Positions 54,587 through 62,611 of a DNA stretch of 64,000 bases are shown in pieces. This DNA is from an uncultured Clostridia bacterium (GTDB lineage Bacteria; Bacillota; Clostridia; Christensenellales; Borkfalkiaceae). The stretch spans positions 1 to 64,000 of the forward strand of contig CALVLV010000006.1 in assembly GCA_944341075.1 (NCBI GenBank), written 5' to 3'. Both the position numbers and the translations under genes were made by a program. Numbering within the stretch: the first letter of the stretch is position 1; the number at the start of each line of letters is the position of its first letter. The notes under the pieces were generated by a model. The model had not been told where the DNA came from, searched no databases, and saw only the letters and a list, made by a program, of their open reading frames with translations.

Positions 54587-55867
54587 TTATCTCTTTTTAC
54601 CGTTTCTGCCCGCCCTTTCTGCCTTGGAAGGCTTTCTGAGATATTTGTCGAGCTGCTCGGTCTCTTCAAGTTTTTTAAATTTAACGTCGAGCACTTTGTT
54701 TACTATAAGCGTCGTCAAAAAGCTGTACAGCGTGTTGGTTATCATGTAGATAGAGAAGCCCGCGCTGTAGAAGAACGAGAACACGCCGTATATGATGGGC
54801 ATTATGATGAGCATCCACTTGTTTGTGCGCTTGCCGCTGCCGTCTACGGTGCCCAGCTCGTTCATGCTCTTCTGCATGCGCATGGTGACGAACTGCGAAA
54901 GGAACATCATGCCTATGGCAAGAACTATAAGCACAAAGTAGCCGTTGTAGGTATTCTTTTCGGCAGTGAGGTGAGCGGTGACTTCGTTATAAGATTCCTC
55001 GTAGTTGCTCAAGTCCCCCGCCCTTGAAACAGAGCTTGCAAAGTTGGAGAAAGAGGGCACCTCTTTGTTGAGCATAGAGTCGGGATACCATATGTTGCCC
55101 ACCCATAAAAAGCCCTGGTTTTCGGTGCGGTAATATTCGGCCGCGGCCTCGCGCGCGCCCTCGGCAACGTATTCCTTTATCACCACGAACATCTCGTTTT
55201 CGGTGAGCACGCCGTCGGCGCCTGCCGCCTCTTCCACAAGCTGCTCGTAAGTGGGCTGGTTTTCGGCGCGGTTGTCGTTATAATAGCTTTCGAAGCGCAA
55301 AAAATCAACGTAGTAAACAGTTTCGCCGTCTGTATCTGTGCCGGCTATCAGAAAGCCGCTGTTGTCCTCTTTATCGTCGTAGACGTAGTTTACCGCAACG
55401 CCGTTGTAGGCCGTTACCATGACGCGGTAAAGTTCAAGGTTGGCGTACTGCGAATACTGCGAAAACTGGCTGAACACCAGCATGAATATGATGAGCGAAA
55501 CCAGGGTGGGAAGGCACACGCCGAGCATGCTGTATCCGTTCTTTTTATACAGCTCCATCACCTTCTGGTTATACATGTTTTTATCGTTGGAATACTGCTT
55601 TTGCAGCTTTTCCATCTGCGGGCGCATGCGCTCCATTATGAGCGACTGCTTTTTTGTTTTTACCTTAGAAAACACGTCCAGCGGCAGAACTATAGTCTTT
55701 AAAACTACGGTGAATATTATTATGCCCAGCGCGATTATGCCCACGCTTTCCACCAGCCACCTTACTATGTCGCCGATAAAGTTGAGGTCTATGGTGTTTT
55801 CTATCTGTTTCACCATGAAACTTATAAAGTTTTCAGAAACGCCCTCAAGGTTTGCCAATAAATTCAT
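54587..55867 (-). CDS. yidC: Membrane protein insertase YidC
   Basis: 426 residues, against about 260-290 for most Firmicutes. It inserts Sec-dependent and independent membrane proteins, including Fo subunits. The first helix region reads IIFTVVLKTIVLPLDVFSK; the position usually held by the groove Arg is Lys here. The second helix (SMLGVCLPTLVSLIIFMLVFSQ) is followed by an extracytoplasmic loop of about 165 residues (about 140-308), roughly 130 more than usual, with many acidic and Tyr residues. The last three helices and the basic tail KKLEETEQLDKYLRKPSKAERAGRNGKKR are standard. Confidence 0.93.
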   Translation of the reverse strand: MNLLANLEGVSENFISFMVKQIENTIDLNFIGDIVRWLVESVGIIALGIIIFTVVLKTIVLPLDVFSKVKTKKQSLIMERMRPQMEKLQKQYSNDKNMYNQKVMELYKKNGYSMLGVCLPTLVSLIIFMLVFSQFSQYSQYANLELYRVMVTAYNGVAVNYVYDDKEDNSGFLIAGTDTDGETVYYVDFLRFESYYNDNRAENQPTYEQLVEEAAGADGVLTENEMFVVIKEYVAEGAREAAAEYYRTENQGFLWVGNIWYPDSMLNKEVPSFSNFASSVSRAGDLSNYEESYNEVTAHLTAEKNTYNGYFVLIVLAIGMMFLSQFVTMRMQKSMNELGTVDGSGKRTNKWMLIIMPIIYGVFSFFYSAGFSIYMITNTLYSFLTTLIVNKVLDVKFKKLEETEQLDKYLRKPSKAERAGRNGKKR

Positions 55868-55887
55868 TTTACAACTTTAAGGCGGGG

Positions 55888-56178
55888 TTAGAGCACCCAC
55901 CTTACCTTAAAAAAATTTTCGTAGGCGGGGTCGTACCCACCCTTTGTAAACGGGTTGCAGCGAAGTATGCGCCATGCGCCCAGAAGTATGCCTAAAATAA
56001 CGCCGTTGTTGTTTATAGACCGCAGGGTGTATTCCGAACAGGTGGGCGTGAACATGCAAGTGCCCCTTGAAATGTGCCGCTGGTAAAAAACTATCATGCG
56101 CATGCACACCGCCTTTAAATAGGGGCGGAACACAATTTTTTTGAGTTTTTTTATAATACTCCCGGCGCGTGCGTTCAT
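55888..56178 (-). CDS. yidD: YidD-type membrane protein insertion factor
   Basis: 96 residues. The signature is complete: YQRHISRGTCMFTPTCSEYTLRSINNNG and GAWRILRCNPFTKGGYDPA. YidD helps YidC-dependent insertion. It lies between rnpA (12 nt) and yidC (20 nt), the usual order. Confidence 0.93.
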   Translation of the reverse strand: MNARAGSIIKKLKKIVFRPYLKAVCMRMIVFYQRHISRGTCMFTPTCSEYTLRSINNNGVILGILLGAWRILRCNPFTKGGYDPAYENFFKVRWVL

Positions 56179-56190
56179 CTTACACTTTTT

Positions 56191-56529
56191 TCAGCTCTTT
56201 GCGCTGTTTTCGGCCTTTGCGGCCGACATCTTTTTAAGGCATGTTTCAATCGCCCTTTCAAAGGCATGCAGAGAATACTCTTCCGCGGGCTTAGGTATGA
56301 GCACCGCGGCGCACTTTAATTGCGCGCACTTGTTTGCAAAGGCCTGCCTAAGAAGCCTTTTTATCCTGTTCCGCTTTACGGCCTTGCCGTGTTTTTTTGA
56401 AACGATCACCGCCATTTTAAGCTGCTCAGAAGGGGCATATATAACGGTGAGCGCACCGGAATACGCCCGCCTTCCGCTTTTGAAAAGGCGCTGTATTTCG
56501 GCATTCTTTTTCAACCTTGCATACTTCAT
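56191..56529 (-). CDS. rnpA: Ribonuclease P protein component
   Basis: 112 residues from MKYARLKKNAEIQRLFKSGRRAYSG; the longer open frame upstream is not homologous. The RNR motif RNRIKRLLRQAF and VSKKHGKAVK identify it. It binds RNase P RNA for tRNA 5' maturation. It follows rpmH by 93 nt; no good Shine-Dalgarno site is visible. Confidence 0.93.
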   Translation of the reverse strand: MKYARLKKNAEIQRLFKSGRRAYSGALTVIYAPSEQLKMAVIVSKKHGKAVKRNRIKRLLRQAFANKCAQLKCAAVLIPKPAEEYSLHAFERAIETCLKKMSAAKAENSAKS

Positions 56530-56622
56530 TTTATCTGTGCGCCGCACGCAATTGCCTGCGTACGGCAAAAATGCCGCCATGTTGCATGCCGGCAAATTAA
56601 GGGCGCTGCGCCCCGTTTTAAG

Positions 56623-56757
56623 TTATGCGGAGAGGTGCTTGCGGCCCTTGTTTCTCCTTCTCTTCAAAACATTCCTGCCCGCCTTGGAAGCCATGCGCTT
56701 CCTGAAGCCGTGCACTTTGCTCCTCTGCCTCTTCTTGGGCTGATAGGTACGCTTCAT
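56623..56757 (-). CDS. rpmH: 50S ribosomal protein L34
   Basis: 44 residues, [22 protein letters not shown]...[12 protein letters not shown], standard L34. AGGAGG precedes the ATG. In most Firmicutes dnaA lies just upstream on the opposite strand; here a repeat-filled gap and then dnaN on the same strand are found instead. Confidence 0.97.
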   Translation of the reverse strand: MKRTYQPKKRQRSKVHGFRKRMASKAGRNVLKRRRNKGRKHLSA

Positions 56758-57455
56758 GATTAGTCCTCCTAAAAAAAGTATTCACGCGAAATCTTTTGCC
56801 TTTGGCAAAATCTTCCGCCGTGATATTACGGTAAGTCGTAAAAATGCTTAACAGCGGAAGTAAATTCCGCTTTGCATTTTTTCGGCGTTATTGTTTTAAA
56901 TTTATTGTTGCGATAAGATATTCCTTGTAAAGTTCTTTACGCGCGGGCCACCGCGCTGAACTTTACTGCGGGAAGAAATTCCGCAATAAAGGCGCCCTTG
57001 TGGAAAGACGAACGAGGCATTTCATAGCACAACGGACACCCGTTGTGTGTGCCGATGTGAGATGAGCAAACGCATATGCAAGGCGTTTGCGGTGACCGCG
57101 TGAGGAGCGCAAGCGACGCTACTTTGCGGAGGGTTCCCTTTGGGAAACCGCAAAACCGCCATGTATTTACCTTGATGGCGGCGAGACGCTGGCTTGCGAA
57201 AGCGTTAGCGACAGCAAGACTGAGGGATTGTTACCGTAAATCCCCCTTTTACTTTCCCCCTTACTAAGGGGGACTTGGCCGCGTAAAGTTGCCGGCTTTA
57301 TTAACAGGCATTTAAATTATCGCACAGCCCGCCAGTCTCCCATAACGTTTGCCGCAAGGCAAACTTACAGGCGGCATCTTGTATCCTTCTATTATTTTTG
57401 GCGCGGAGTATCTTCCGCGCCTGCGTACTATTATACAATTATAAAAAACTTAAAG
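56758..57455. other. Gap between dnaN and rpmH
   Basis: No dnaA or other gene. Contains inverted GCAAAGCGGAAT/ATTCCGCTTTGC-like sequence near 56850-56880, further hairpins (about 57020-57190), a 'GCTGGCTTGCGAAAGCGTTAGC' hairpin repeat with GACTGAGGG (about 57188-57235) and CCCCCTTTTAC...AAGGGGG-type sequence (about 57240-57275). The rpmH promoter was not identified. Confidence 0.5.
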
Positions 57456-58559
57456 TCAAGCGTTATTGGCCGTTCTTACGGGTAAAATTAAATACAGCGC
57501 ATTTATATCCTGACTGTTTGTGCAGATGAACGGCTGCACCTGGTTGTTGAACGAAAGTTTTATCACGTCTTCCGAAAGGGCGTTTACCGCGTCTGTTATG
57601 AACTTGGAGTTCATGGCGATGCGTATGTCGTGCCCCTCCACTTCGGCCTTTACCGGCTCCTGCACGTTGCCTATTTCGGAATTGGAAGATATCTCTATTC
57701 TCCCCGCGGATATGTCGAAGATTATAAGGCTGTTTTTATCTGAGCGCACGAGTATGGCGGCGCGCTCTATGCTGCTGCGTAAGGCCGTCTTGTCCACGGT
57801 GACGACGGTGGAAAAGCTCTTTGGTATGATGTTCTCCTTTTTGATGAATTCGCCGCCGTACAGCCTTGAGGTGAGCACGGTATCGTCCACAGAGACGAGT
57901 ATCATGCCGCGCTGAACGAATATCTCCGTTTCGCCCTCTGAAGGGAGCATCTTTTCCATCTCCGAAAGCGTTCTTGCGGGGCAGATTATGTCCAGGTCGG
58001 CGGTGGCCGACTTTACGGGAGCCGTTATGGTGGCCAGCCTGAACCCGTCGAGGGCGGTCACGCACACGCTTCCGTTCTTTATAAGGAACTGGCAGCCCTT
58101 TAAGTTGGGGCGCGAATCGTCTGTGGCGCAGCAGAAAGTGGTGGAGTTTATCACCTTTTTAAGGTCGGCAACGTCCATCTTAAAGCTGTTTTCGCTTATA
58201 TCGGTGCTTATCTTAGGGAAATCGTCTGCGGCGAGCACCTGCATGTACGACTGGCTGTCGGCATAGCCTATCTCCATCCTTCCGCCCTCTACCGAAAGGG
58301 TTATCTGCACGTCCTCAAGCTTTTTTATAAAGTCGGAAAAATATCTGCCGGGCACGCAGATCTCTCCCTCTTCATACACCTCGGCCTTTATAGTCTGCTG
58401 TATGGATATTTCGCCGTCGGTCGCCGAAAGGGTGAGTTCGTCGTTGCGGGCGGATAGCTTTATACATTCCAAAAGGGGCACGGTGGTGCGCACGGCGCAC
58501 GCCTTTACCACCTTTAAAACGGCTTCTGAAAGGTTTATTCCTTCGCAAACTGTCTTCAT
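57456..58559 (-). CDS. dnaN: DNA polymerase III beta sliding clamp
   Basis: 367 residues with the three repeated clamp domains (about 1-125, 128-245, 247-366) and the end FICTNSQDINALYLILPVR. It encircles DNA and tethers polymerase. It is oriented away from rsmG; the intervening 560 bp hold several DnaA-box-like sequences. dnaA is not next to it, which is unusual. Confidence 0.95.
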   Translation of the reverse strand: MKTVCEGINLSEAVLKVVKACAVRTTVPLLECIKLSARNDELTLSATDGEISIQQTIKAEVYEEGEICVPGRYFSDFIKKLEDVQITLSVEGGRMEIGYADSQSYMQVLAADDFPKISTDISENSFKMDVADLKKVINSTTFCCATDDSRPNLKGCQFLIKNGSVCVTALDGFRLATITAPVKSATADLDIICPARTLSEMEKMLPSEGETEIFVQRGMILVSVDDTVLTSRLYGGEFIKKENIIPKSFSTVVTVDKTALRSSIERAAILVRSDKNSLIIFDISAGRIEISSNSEIGNVQEPVKAEVEGHDIRIAMNSKFITDAVNALSEDVIKLSFNNQVQPFICTNSQDINALYLILPVRTANNA

Positions 58560-59120
58560 GTGTCTTCCTGCCTTTGAATTGATTTATATTTTTGCTCTCT
58601 GCCCCCTCTGCGGGCGCATGCGGGGACAGACTATGTTAGTTAGTTTATTTATTAAAAAATTAAATGGTAGTAGTATTATTAGTGGCGGTGGAATTATGGA
58701 TAACTCTTTCGCCCCGCCGCCCGTTTTGTATGTTACGAATACTATAATATCAAATATGCCGTCAAAAATCAAGTTAAATGAGCTTTTTTTGAGGGGCGCG
58801 GATGTGAAAATAACGGTTGATAAAGTTGTGGAAAGGCTGTGGAAAAGTGTGGGCGGTTCTGTGGATTGGTTGATAAAAAATTTACCGGCTTTTTGGGGTG
58901 ATTTTGTAGAATTTTGCCGAAAAAGGCAGTTATCCACAAACTCACCGTCAAAAAAGGGGCTGTGGAGAGAAGTTGTATACATTTCCCGTATCCCTTCAAA
59001 ATGGACGGCATGGCGGCTTTTTTGGCGCAAAAGTGATTGAAATGACGTCGCGGACGTGATATAATGTATTTCGCGACGCACCTGTATGTGCGCAGTTATC
59101 AACTTTGTTCTGGTGGAAAA
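58560..59120. other. DnaA-box-like cluster, origin candidate 1
   Basis: Between divergent dnaN and rsmG. A consensus TTATCCACA is at 58930-58938. Near matches include GTTGATAA at 58816-58823 and 58869-58876, TGTGGAAAA at 58838-58846, TGTGGATTG at 58860-58868 and TTATCAAC at about 59095. Open frames here on either strand have no recognisable protein. Confidence 0.5.
59037..59065 (+). promoter_or_regulatory. Promoter of rsmG
   Basis: TTGAAA and TATAAT with a 17-bp spacer. The -10 box overlaps an upstream ATG of the rsmG frame, which rules that ATG out and supports the GTG at 59121. Confidence 0.75.
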
Positions 59121-59801
59121 GTGACTTATAAAGACGGTTTTGTGCCGCCCGAAGGCAGTGACATGCTGCTTAAGCAGTTCTTCGGGCTGATATCCGACTA
59201 CAACAACAAGATCAACCTTACGGCAATAACCGGCGAGCGGCAGTTCTTTATCAAGCATGTGTGGGACAGCCTTGCCGGGCAGAAGTACTTCCCCGCGGGC
59301 GCCTCTGTAGCCGAAGTGGGTTCGGGCGGGGGGTTCCCCTCGCTGCCATTGAAGATCTGCCGCCCCGACCTTTTTTTCACACTCTTCGAGAGCGTGGGAA
59401 AAAAGTGCGCTTTTTTGAAGCTTGCCGCAGACAGCCTTGCCATTGACGGCGTTGAAGTGGTGAACTGCCGCGCCGAAGATGCGGGAAAGAACGGAAAATT
59501 CCGCGAAAAGTACGACGTATGCTGCGCCCGCGCCGTGGCAAGGCTGAATACCCTTCTCGAATACTGCGCGCCGCTTGTAAAAGTGGGCGGCAGGGTGGTG
59601 GCATACAAGGGCGACGCCGCCGAGGAGATCGAGGAGGCCGCCAATGCAGCAAAGCTGCTTGGCCTGGAGCTTGAGTGCGCGGAGCATTACGACCTGCCCG
59701 AGGGCGAAGGGGCGCGCACGCTGGCAGTTTACAGAAAAATAAAGCCCACTCCGCCAAAATTTCCGCGCGGACAGGGCAAAGAGAGGAAGGATCCGCTTTG
59801 A
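59121..59801 (+). CDS. rsmG: 16S rRNA (G527) N7-methyltransferase
   Basis: 226 residues from a GTG with GGTGG upstream; the earlier ATG at 59064 lies inside the -10 box. Landmarks: NNKINLTAITGERQFFIKHVWDSL, the SAM loop AEVGSGGGFPSLPL and CARAVARLNTLLEY. RsmG methylates G527 of 16S rRNA; its loss can give low-level streptomycin resistance. It overlaps the next gene by 4 nt. In Firmicutes it usually lies near the origin with mnmG and parAB, which are not in this window. Confidence 0.93.
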   Translation: MTYKDGFVPPEGSDMLLKQFFGLISDYNNKINLTAITGERQFFIKHVWDSLAGQKYFPAGASVAEVGSGGGFPSLPLKICRPDLFFTLFESVGKKCAFLKLAADSLAIDGVEVVNCRAEDAGKNGKFREKYDVCCARAVARLNTLLEYCAPLVKVGGRVVAYKGDAAEEIEEAANAAKLLGLELECAEHYDLPEGEGARTLAVYRKIKPTPPKFPRGQGKERKDPL

Positions 59802-60250
59802 AAGAGAAAAGTTGCGCCTTTTCCGGGCACAGGCTTTTGGGGGACGACTTCGACAGGCAGCTTCTGGAGCGCGTCACCGAAGGGCTGATGAAGCGCGGCG
59901 TGCTCACCTTTTACTGTGGAATGGCAAAGGGTTTCGACCTGGCCGCCGCAGAGACCGTTTTAAAGTTCAGGGACAGGTACGGCGCAAAACTTGTGGCGTG
60001 CATACCCTACGAGGGGCAGCCCGAACGGTTTTCTTCGTCGGACAGGGAGAGGTATTTGAACATACTTGAATACTGCGACGAAAAGGTGGTTTTTTCAAAA
60101 AACTATAACCGCTGTTGCATGCACGCGCGCGACAGGTATATGGCGGAAAATTGCGGGGTGCTTGTGTGCTATCTTCGGAAAAAGAGCGGCGGCACGTTCT
60201 ATACCGTGAACTATGCCCGCACCCTGGGTGTAAAGATAATAGAGGTATGA
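59798..60250 (+). CDS. YpsA-like (DUF1273, SLOG superfamily) protein
   Basis: 150 residues from TTG, overlapping the rsmG stop (TTGA), with GAGAGGAAGG upstream. The fold shows CAFSGHRLLGDDFD, the FYCGMAKGFDLAAAETVL loop and a conserved YLRKKSGGTFYTVNYA. SLOG proteins bind nucleotides or related ligands; YpsA of B. subtilis affects cell division. It is shorter than YpsA (about 180). Terminator at 60443-60478. Confidence 0.75.
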   Translation: MKEKSCAFSGHRLLGDDFDRQLLERVTEGLMKRGVLTFYCGMAKGFDLAAAETVLKFRDRYGAKLVACIPYEGQPERFSSSDRERYLNILEYCDEKVVFSKNYNRCCMHARDRYMAENCGVLVCYLRKKSGGTFYTVNYARTLGVKIIEV

Positions 60251-60442
60251 ATATAGGTCTGAAGGGCAGGCAAAGTTCTGAAAGGCCGGCAAAATCTGAC
60301 CTTCGCGCAGCGTTTGAGTGTCATGTCTTTTGTGAAATTATGTAGTATGCCGCAAAAATAATACTGTGGGCTTTGTGTTGAAACGGCCCTGCCTTGCAGA
60401 AGATTTTGTATGTAATTAAAAAGGTTGTAAAACAAAATAAAA

Positions 60443-60478
60443 AAGGTCTTGCGAATTTCAGCAAGGCCTGTTTTTATT
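60443..60478 (+). terminator. Terminator of the rsmG operon
   Basis: AGGTCTTGC and GCAAGGCCT form a hairpin followed by GTTTTTATT. Confidence 0.7.
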
Positions 60479-60892
60479 ATAAAAATAATCAAAAAATTGT
60501 GAAAATAAAATGCGGTTTTTAAGTTAGTAGACCGAAAAAACCATTATATGTATTATTTGGGTGTATTAATGTATAAAACAGTTATAATCTAATAAAATTG
60601 ACCGCATAATATGCCTTTATCATTACATTTTTATGTAAATTTTTATCGCGCAGCACAGCGGAAAAATATAATTAAAAATTGATTAAATTTAATAAAAAAA
60701 TTCAATTAAATATATATTTTTTATTATTTTAATTGCTGTTTTTGCAGTATTTTTATCAATTAAATAAAATTTGTCTGCTATATCGTGATTTATAATTGAA
60801 ATTTTCTGTTTTTTTGCAAAAATATTTGCATTTTGAGTATTTTTGCTATATTAATATAGGGTTGAACAATTAAATTTGAAATGTTCCTCATG

Positions 60893-61130
60893 ATGCCTGT
60901 ATTTTCAGTCTGTAGCAGTAGCCGCCTAATGTACGCACCGCAAGTTCGTCCTGCGTAAGCTTAAAGTCGGTAAAGTGCTATCATCTGTTACAATTACTTG
61001 CTAATACGATAAGCTGTTGCCTCAGCTGTAATATTGCCTCTCCCTCCACTCGCAGAATAAAGGCGGATAAAGGATTTACTTTTTCTGTATAAGTTCTTCC
61101 CTTTCTGTGGCAGCTGATTTATGAATGTAC
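60893..61130 (-). pseudogene. Possible gene remnant
   Basis: On the minus strand, short runs of protein-like sequence (a C-terminal FTDFKLTQDELAVRTLGGYCYRLKI before a stop at the left end, and a LIQKK...PLSAFILRVEGEAI-like piece further right) lie in different frames with stops between. Composition is closer to the coding regions than the flanking AT-rich DNA. I do not recognise the family. Confidence 0.3.
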
Positions 61131-61175
61131 ATGGACACTTATCTACTATTTTGAATCATTCAGTTCATTTTTTGA

Positions 61176-61787
61176 TTATTCGGCAGTCTTAAGGTTATTG
61201 ACGGCATTGCCTGTATTGTGCGGCGGGATATTCTCGCCGCAGGCGATCCTGCGCATATTGTCTAGAACAAAGTCTGCCACGCCCTCGGCAATTATATCTG
61301 CCATGCGGTAGACTATGTTCAGGCGCGTCGCCGTGAGTATGGAAAAGTTGAAGATAGATTTTTCGGCAATGATCCCTATTATAGAACTGTCGCCCACGCG
61401 GGCAAGCTTTTTGTTTGCGCCCGCCCCCGGCTTTACGCCGCGCTTGGCAATTTTAATAAGACCAATGTCGCCCGCAGAGCCTACGGCGGCGTCGATAGCT
61501 ATTACAGGGCTTTCTGGATGAGTAGAATGCACGAACGAATTTATATACTTAACCTCGTGTGCTGTCACGGGGGAGGAGAGCGTTCCGTAAATAAAGCAGT
61601 TGAGACCGCGCAGACGCTCTCTCAGCTTTGTTCCAGTCACCGGGCCCAGGCTGTCGCCCACAGAGAGGTCGCTGCCTATGCACACAATAGAGGGGATGCA
61701 TGCCGCAGTATACATTTTTTTAAGCGCAAGACATATTCCGCTTGGCGCCAAAGTGTTATAGAGATTAAAAGAAAACTCATTTTGCAT
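61176..61787 (-). CDS. yyaC: YyaC-type protein (DUF1256, spore-protease-like)
   Basis: 203 residues. The DUF1256 core is clear: IVCIGSDLSVGDSLGPVTGTKL, then YGTLSSPVTAHEV, then PVIAIDAAVGSAGDIGLIKI and the C-terminal ILTATRLNIVYRMADIIAEGV. Relatives of the GPR spore protease, found in spore formers and near the origin (yyaC) in B. subtilis; the activity is not established. Its presence suggests a sporulating lineage. A weak GGAAAG precedes the ATG. Confidence 0.88.
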   Translation of the reverse strand: MQNEFSFNLYNTLAPSGICLALKKMYTAACIPSIVCIGSDLSVGDSLGPVTGTKLRERLRGLNCFIYGTLSSPVTAHEVKYINSFVHSTHPESPVIAIDAAVGSAGDIGLIKIAKRGVKPGAGANKKLARVGDSSIIGIIAEKSIFNFSILTATRLNIVYRMADIIAEGVADFVLDNMRRIACGENIPPHNTGNAVNNLKTAE

Positions 61788-62304
61788 ATATAACTTTCCA
61801 AAATAATATATAATTCGACAATATAACTTTGTATTTTTGTTTAAATTAGGCTATAGAGTAGTGTTTGTTAATACTGTATCGCCTTATATACTTCGGTATA
61901 TTTATTGACTCTGCTGCTATATTTTATACGGTCACAATACATAGTTTTTATTGGCAGCTTTATTTTTTTTTGCTGTTTTGTATAACTGATCTGTCTATCT
62001 GTAGCCGTTTTGGTCTTCCGATTTAATGCTCAGGGCTGAACAATTTATCTGTATATTTGAAGTAGCAGATTCTTGAGCTGATAGATGTTTTTACAGTCAT
62101 AAACAGATATGGTGAGCTATTTCTAATCGCTCTGTGAGCCATAGTTTTCTGCTGTTTTACTCTCATTTTTAAATTTACTGGAGTTTTTATCGGAACGTGA
62201 AAAATATAGCGCTATGATTTAATTTGTGCGCCATGTGTTTTTTGCACTTATTTTTTGTTTCATAGCACCATTATTAGCTTACTGTAATAAATTTTATTAA
62301 CAAT

Positions 62305-62504
62305 TTATCAACATATCAACAGTGATGTGTTTATATTTTATCAACAATTCCACAGTGGGTAGTGCTTATTGCATGTATATTTTTATGATACGCATGATTT
62401 TTTAGTGTTTTTTCATCTATATTTTGCATTAAATTTGGTTGGATTTCTTTAATTTTATCCACAATTCCAAGGGTGAATAAATACTTTCGATCAACAAATC
62501 AACA
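62305..62504. other. DnaA-box-like cluster, origin candidate 2
   Basis: TTATCAACA at 62305-62313 and 62338-62346, ATATCAACA at 62313-62321, consensus TTATCCACA at 62455-62463, CGATCAACA at 62488-62496 and AAATCAACA at 62496-62504, all in one orientation in very AT-rich DNA. The direct array next to parS-like sites is typical of a Firmicutes origin. Confidence 0.55.
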
Positions 62505-62553
62505 ACAGTTTTTATTAAAATTTAAGCGTTTAATATTATTTAAATGCGTTTCA

Positions 62554-62569
62554 TGTTTCACGTGGAACA
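62554..62569. promoter_or_regulatory. parS-like site 1
   Basis: TGTTTCACGTGGAACA, one mismatch from the parS consensus TGTTNCACGTGAAACA bound by ParB/Spo0J. Confidence 0.7.
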
Positions 62570-62595
62570 TTGTTTTGTTAAAAAATTTGGCTGAA

Positions 62596-62611
62596 TGTTT
62601 CCCGTGAAACA
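62596..62611. promoter_or_regulatory. parS-like site 2
   Basis: TGTTTCCCGTGAAACA, one mismatch from the consensus, 42 bp from site 1. Two near-perfect sites this close are unlikely by chance and mark an origin-proximal partition region. Confidence 0.7.

Larger units (their letters stand above)
60251..61175. other. AT-rich gap
   Basis: After the terminator come about 350 bp of A/T runs (60500-60850) and then the gene remnant described separately. No intact gene or RNA recognised. Confidence 0.5.

Noticed and set aside
58402..59687. Open frames on both strands between dnaN and rsmG
   Set aside because: They cross DnaA-box-like sequence and real genes, show no family motif and have no ribosome-binding site; better explained as origin DNA.
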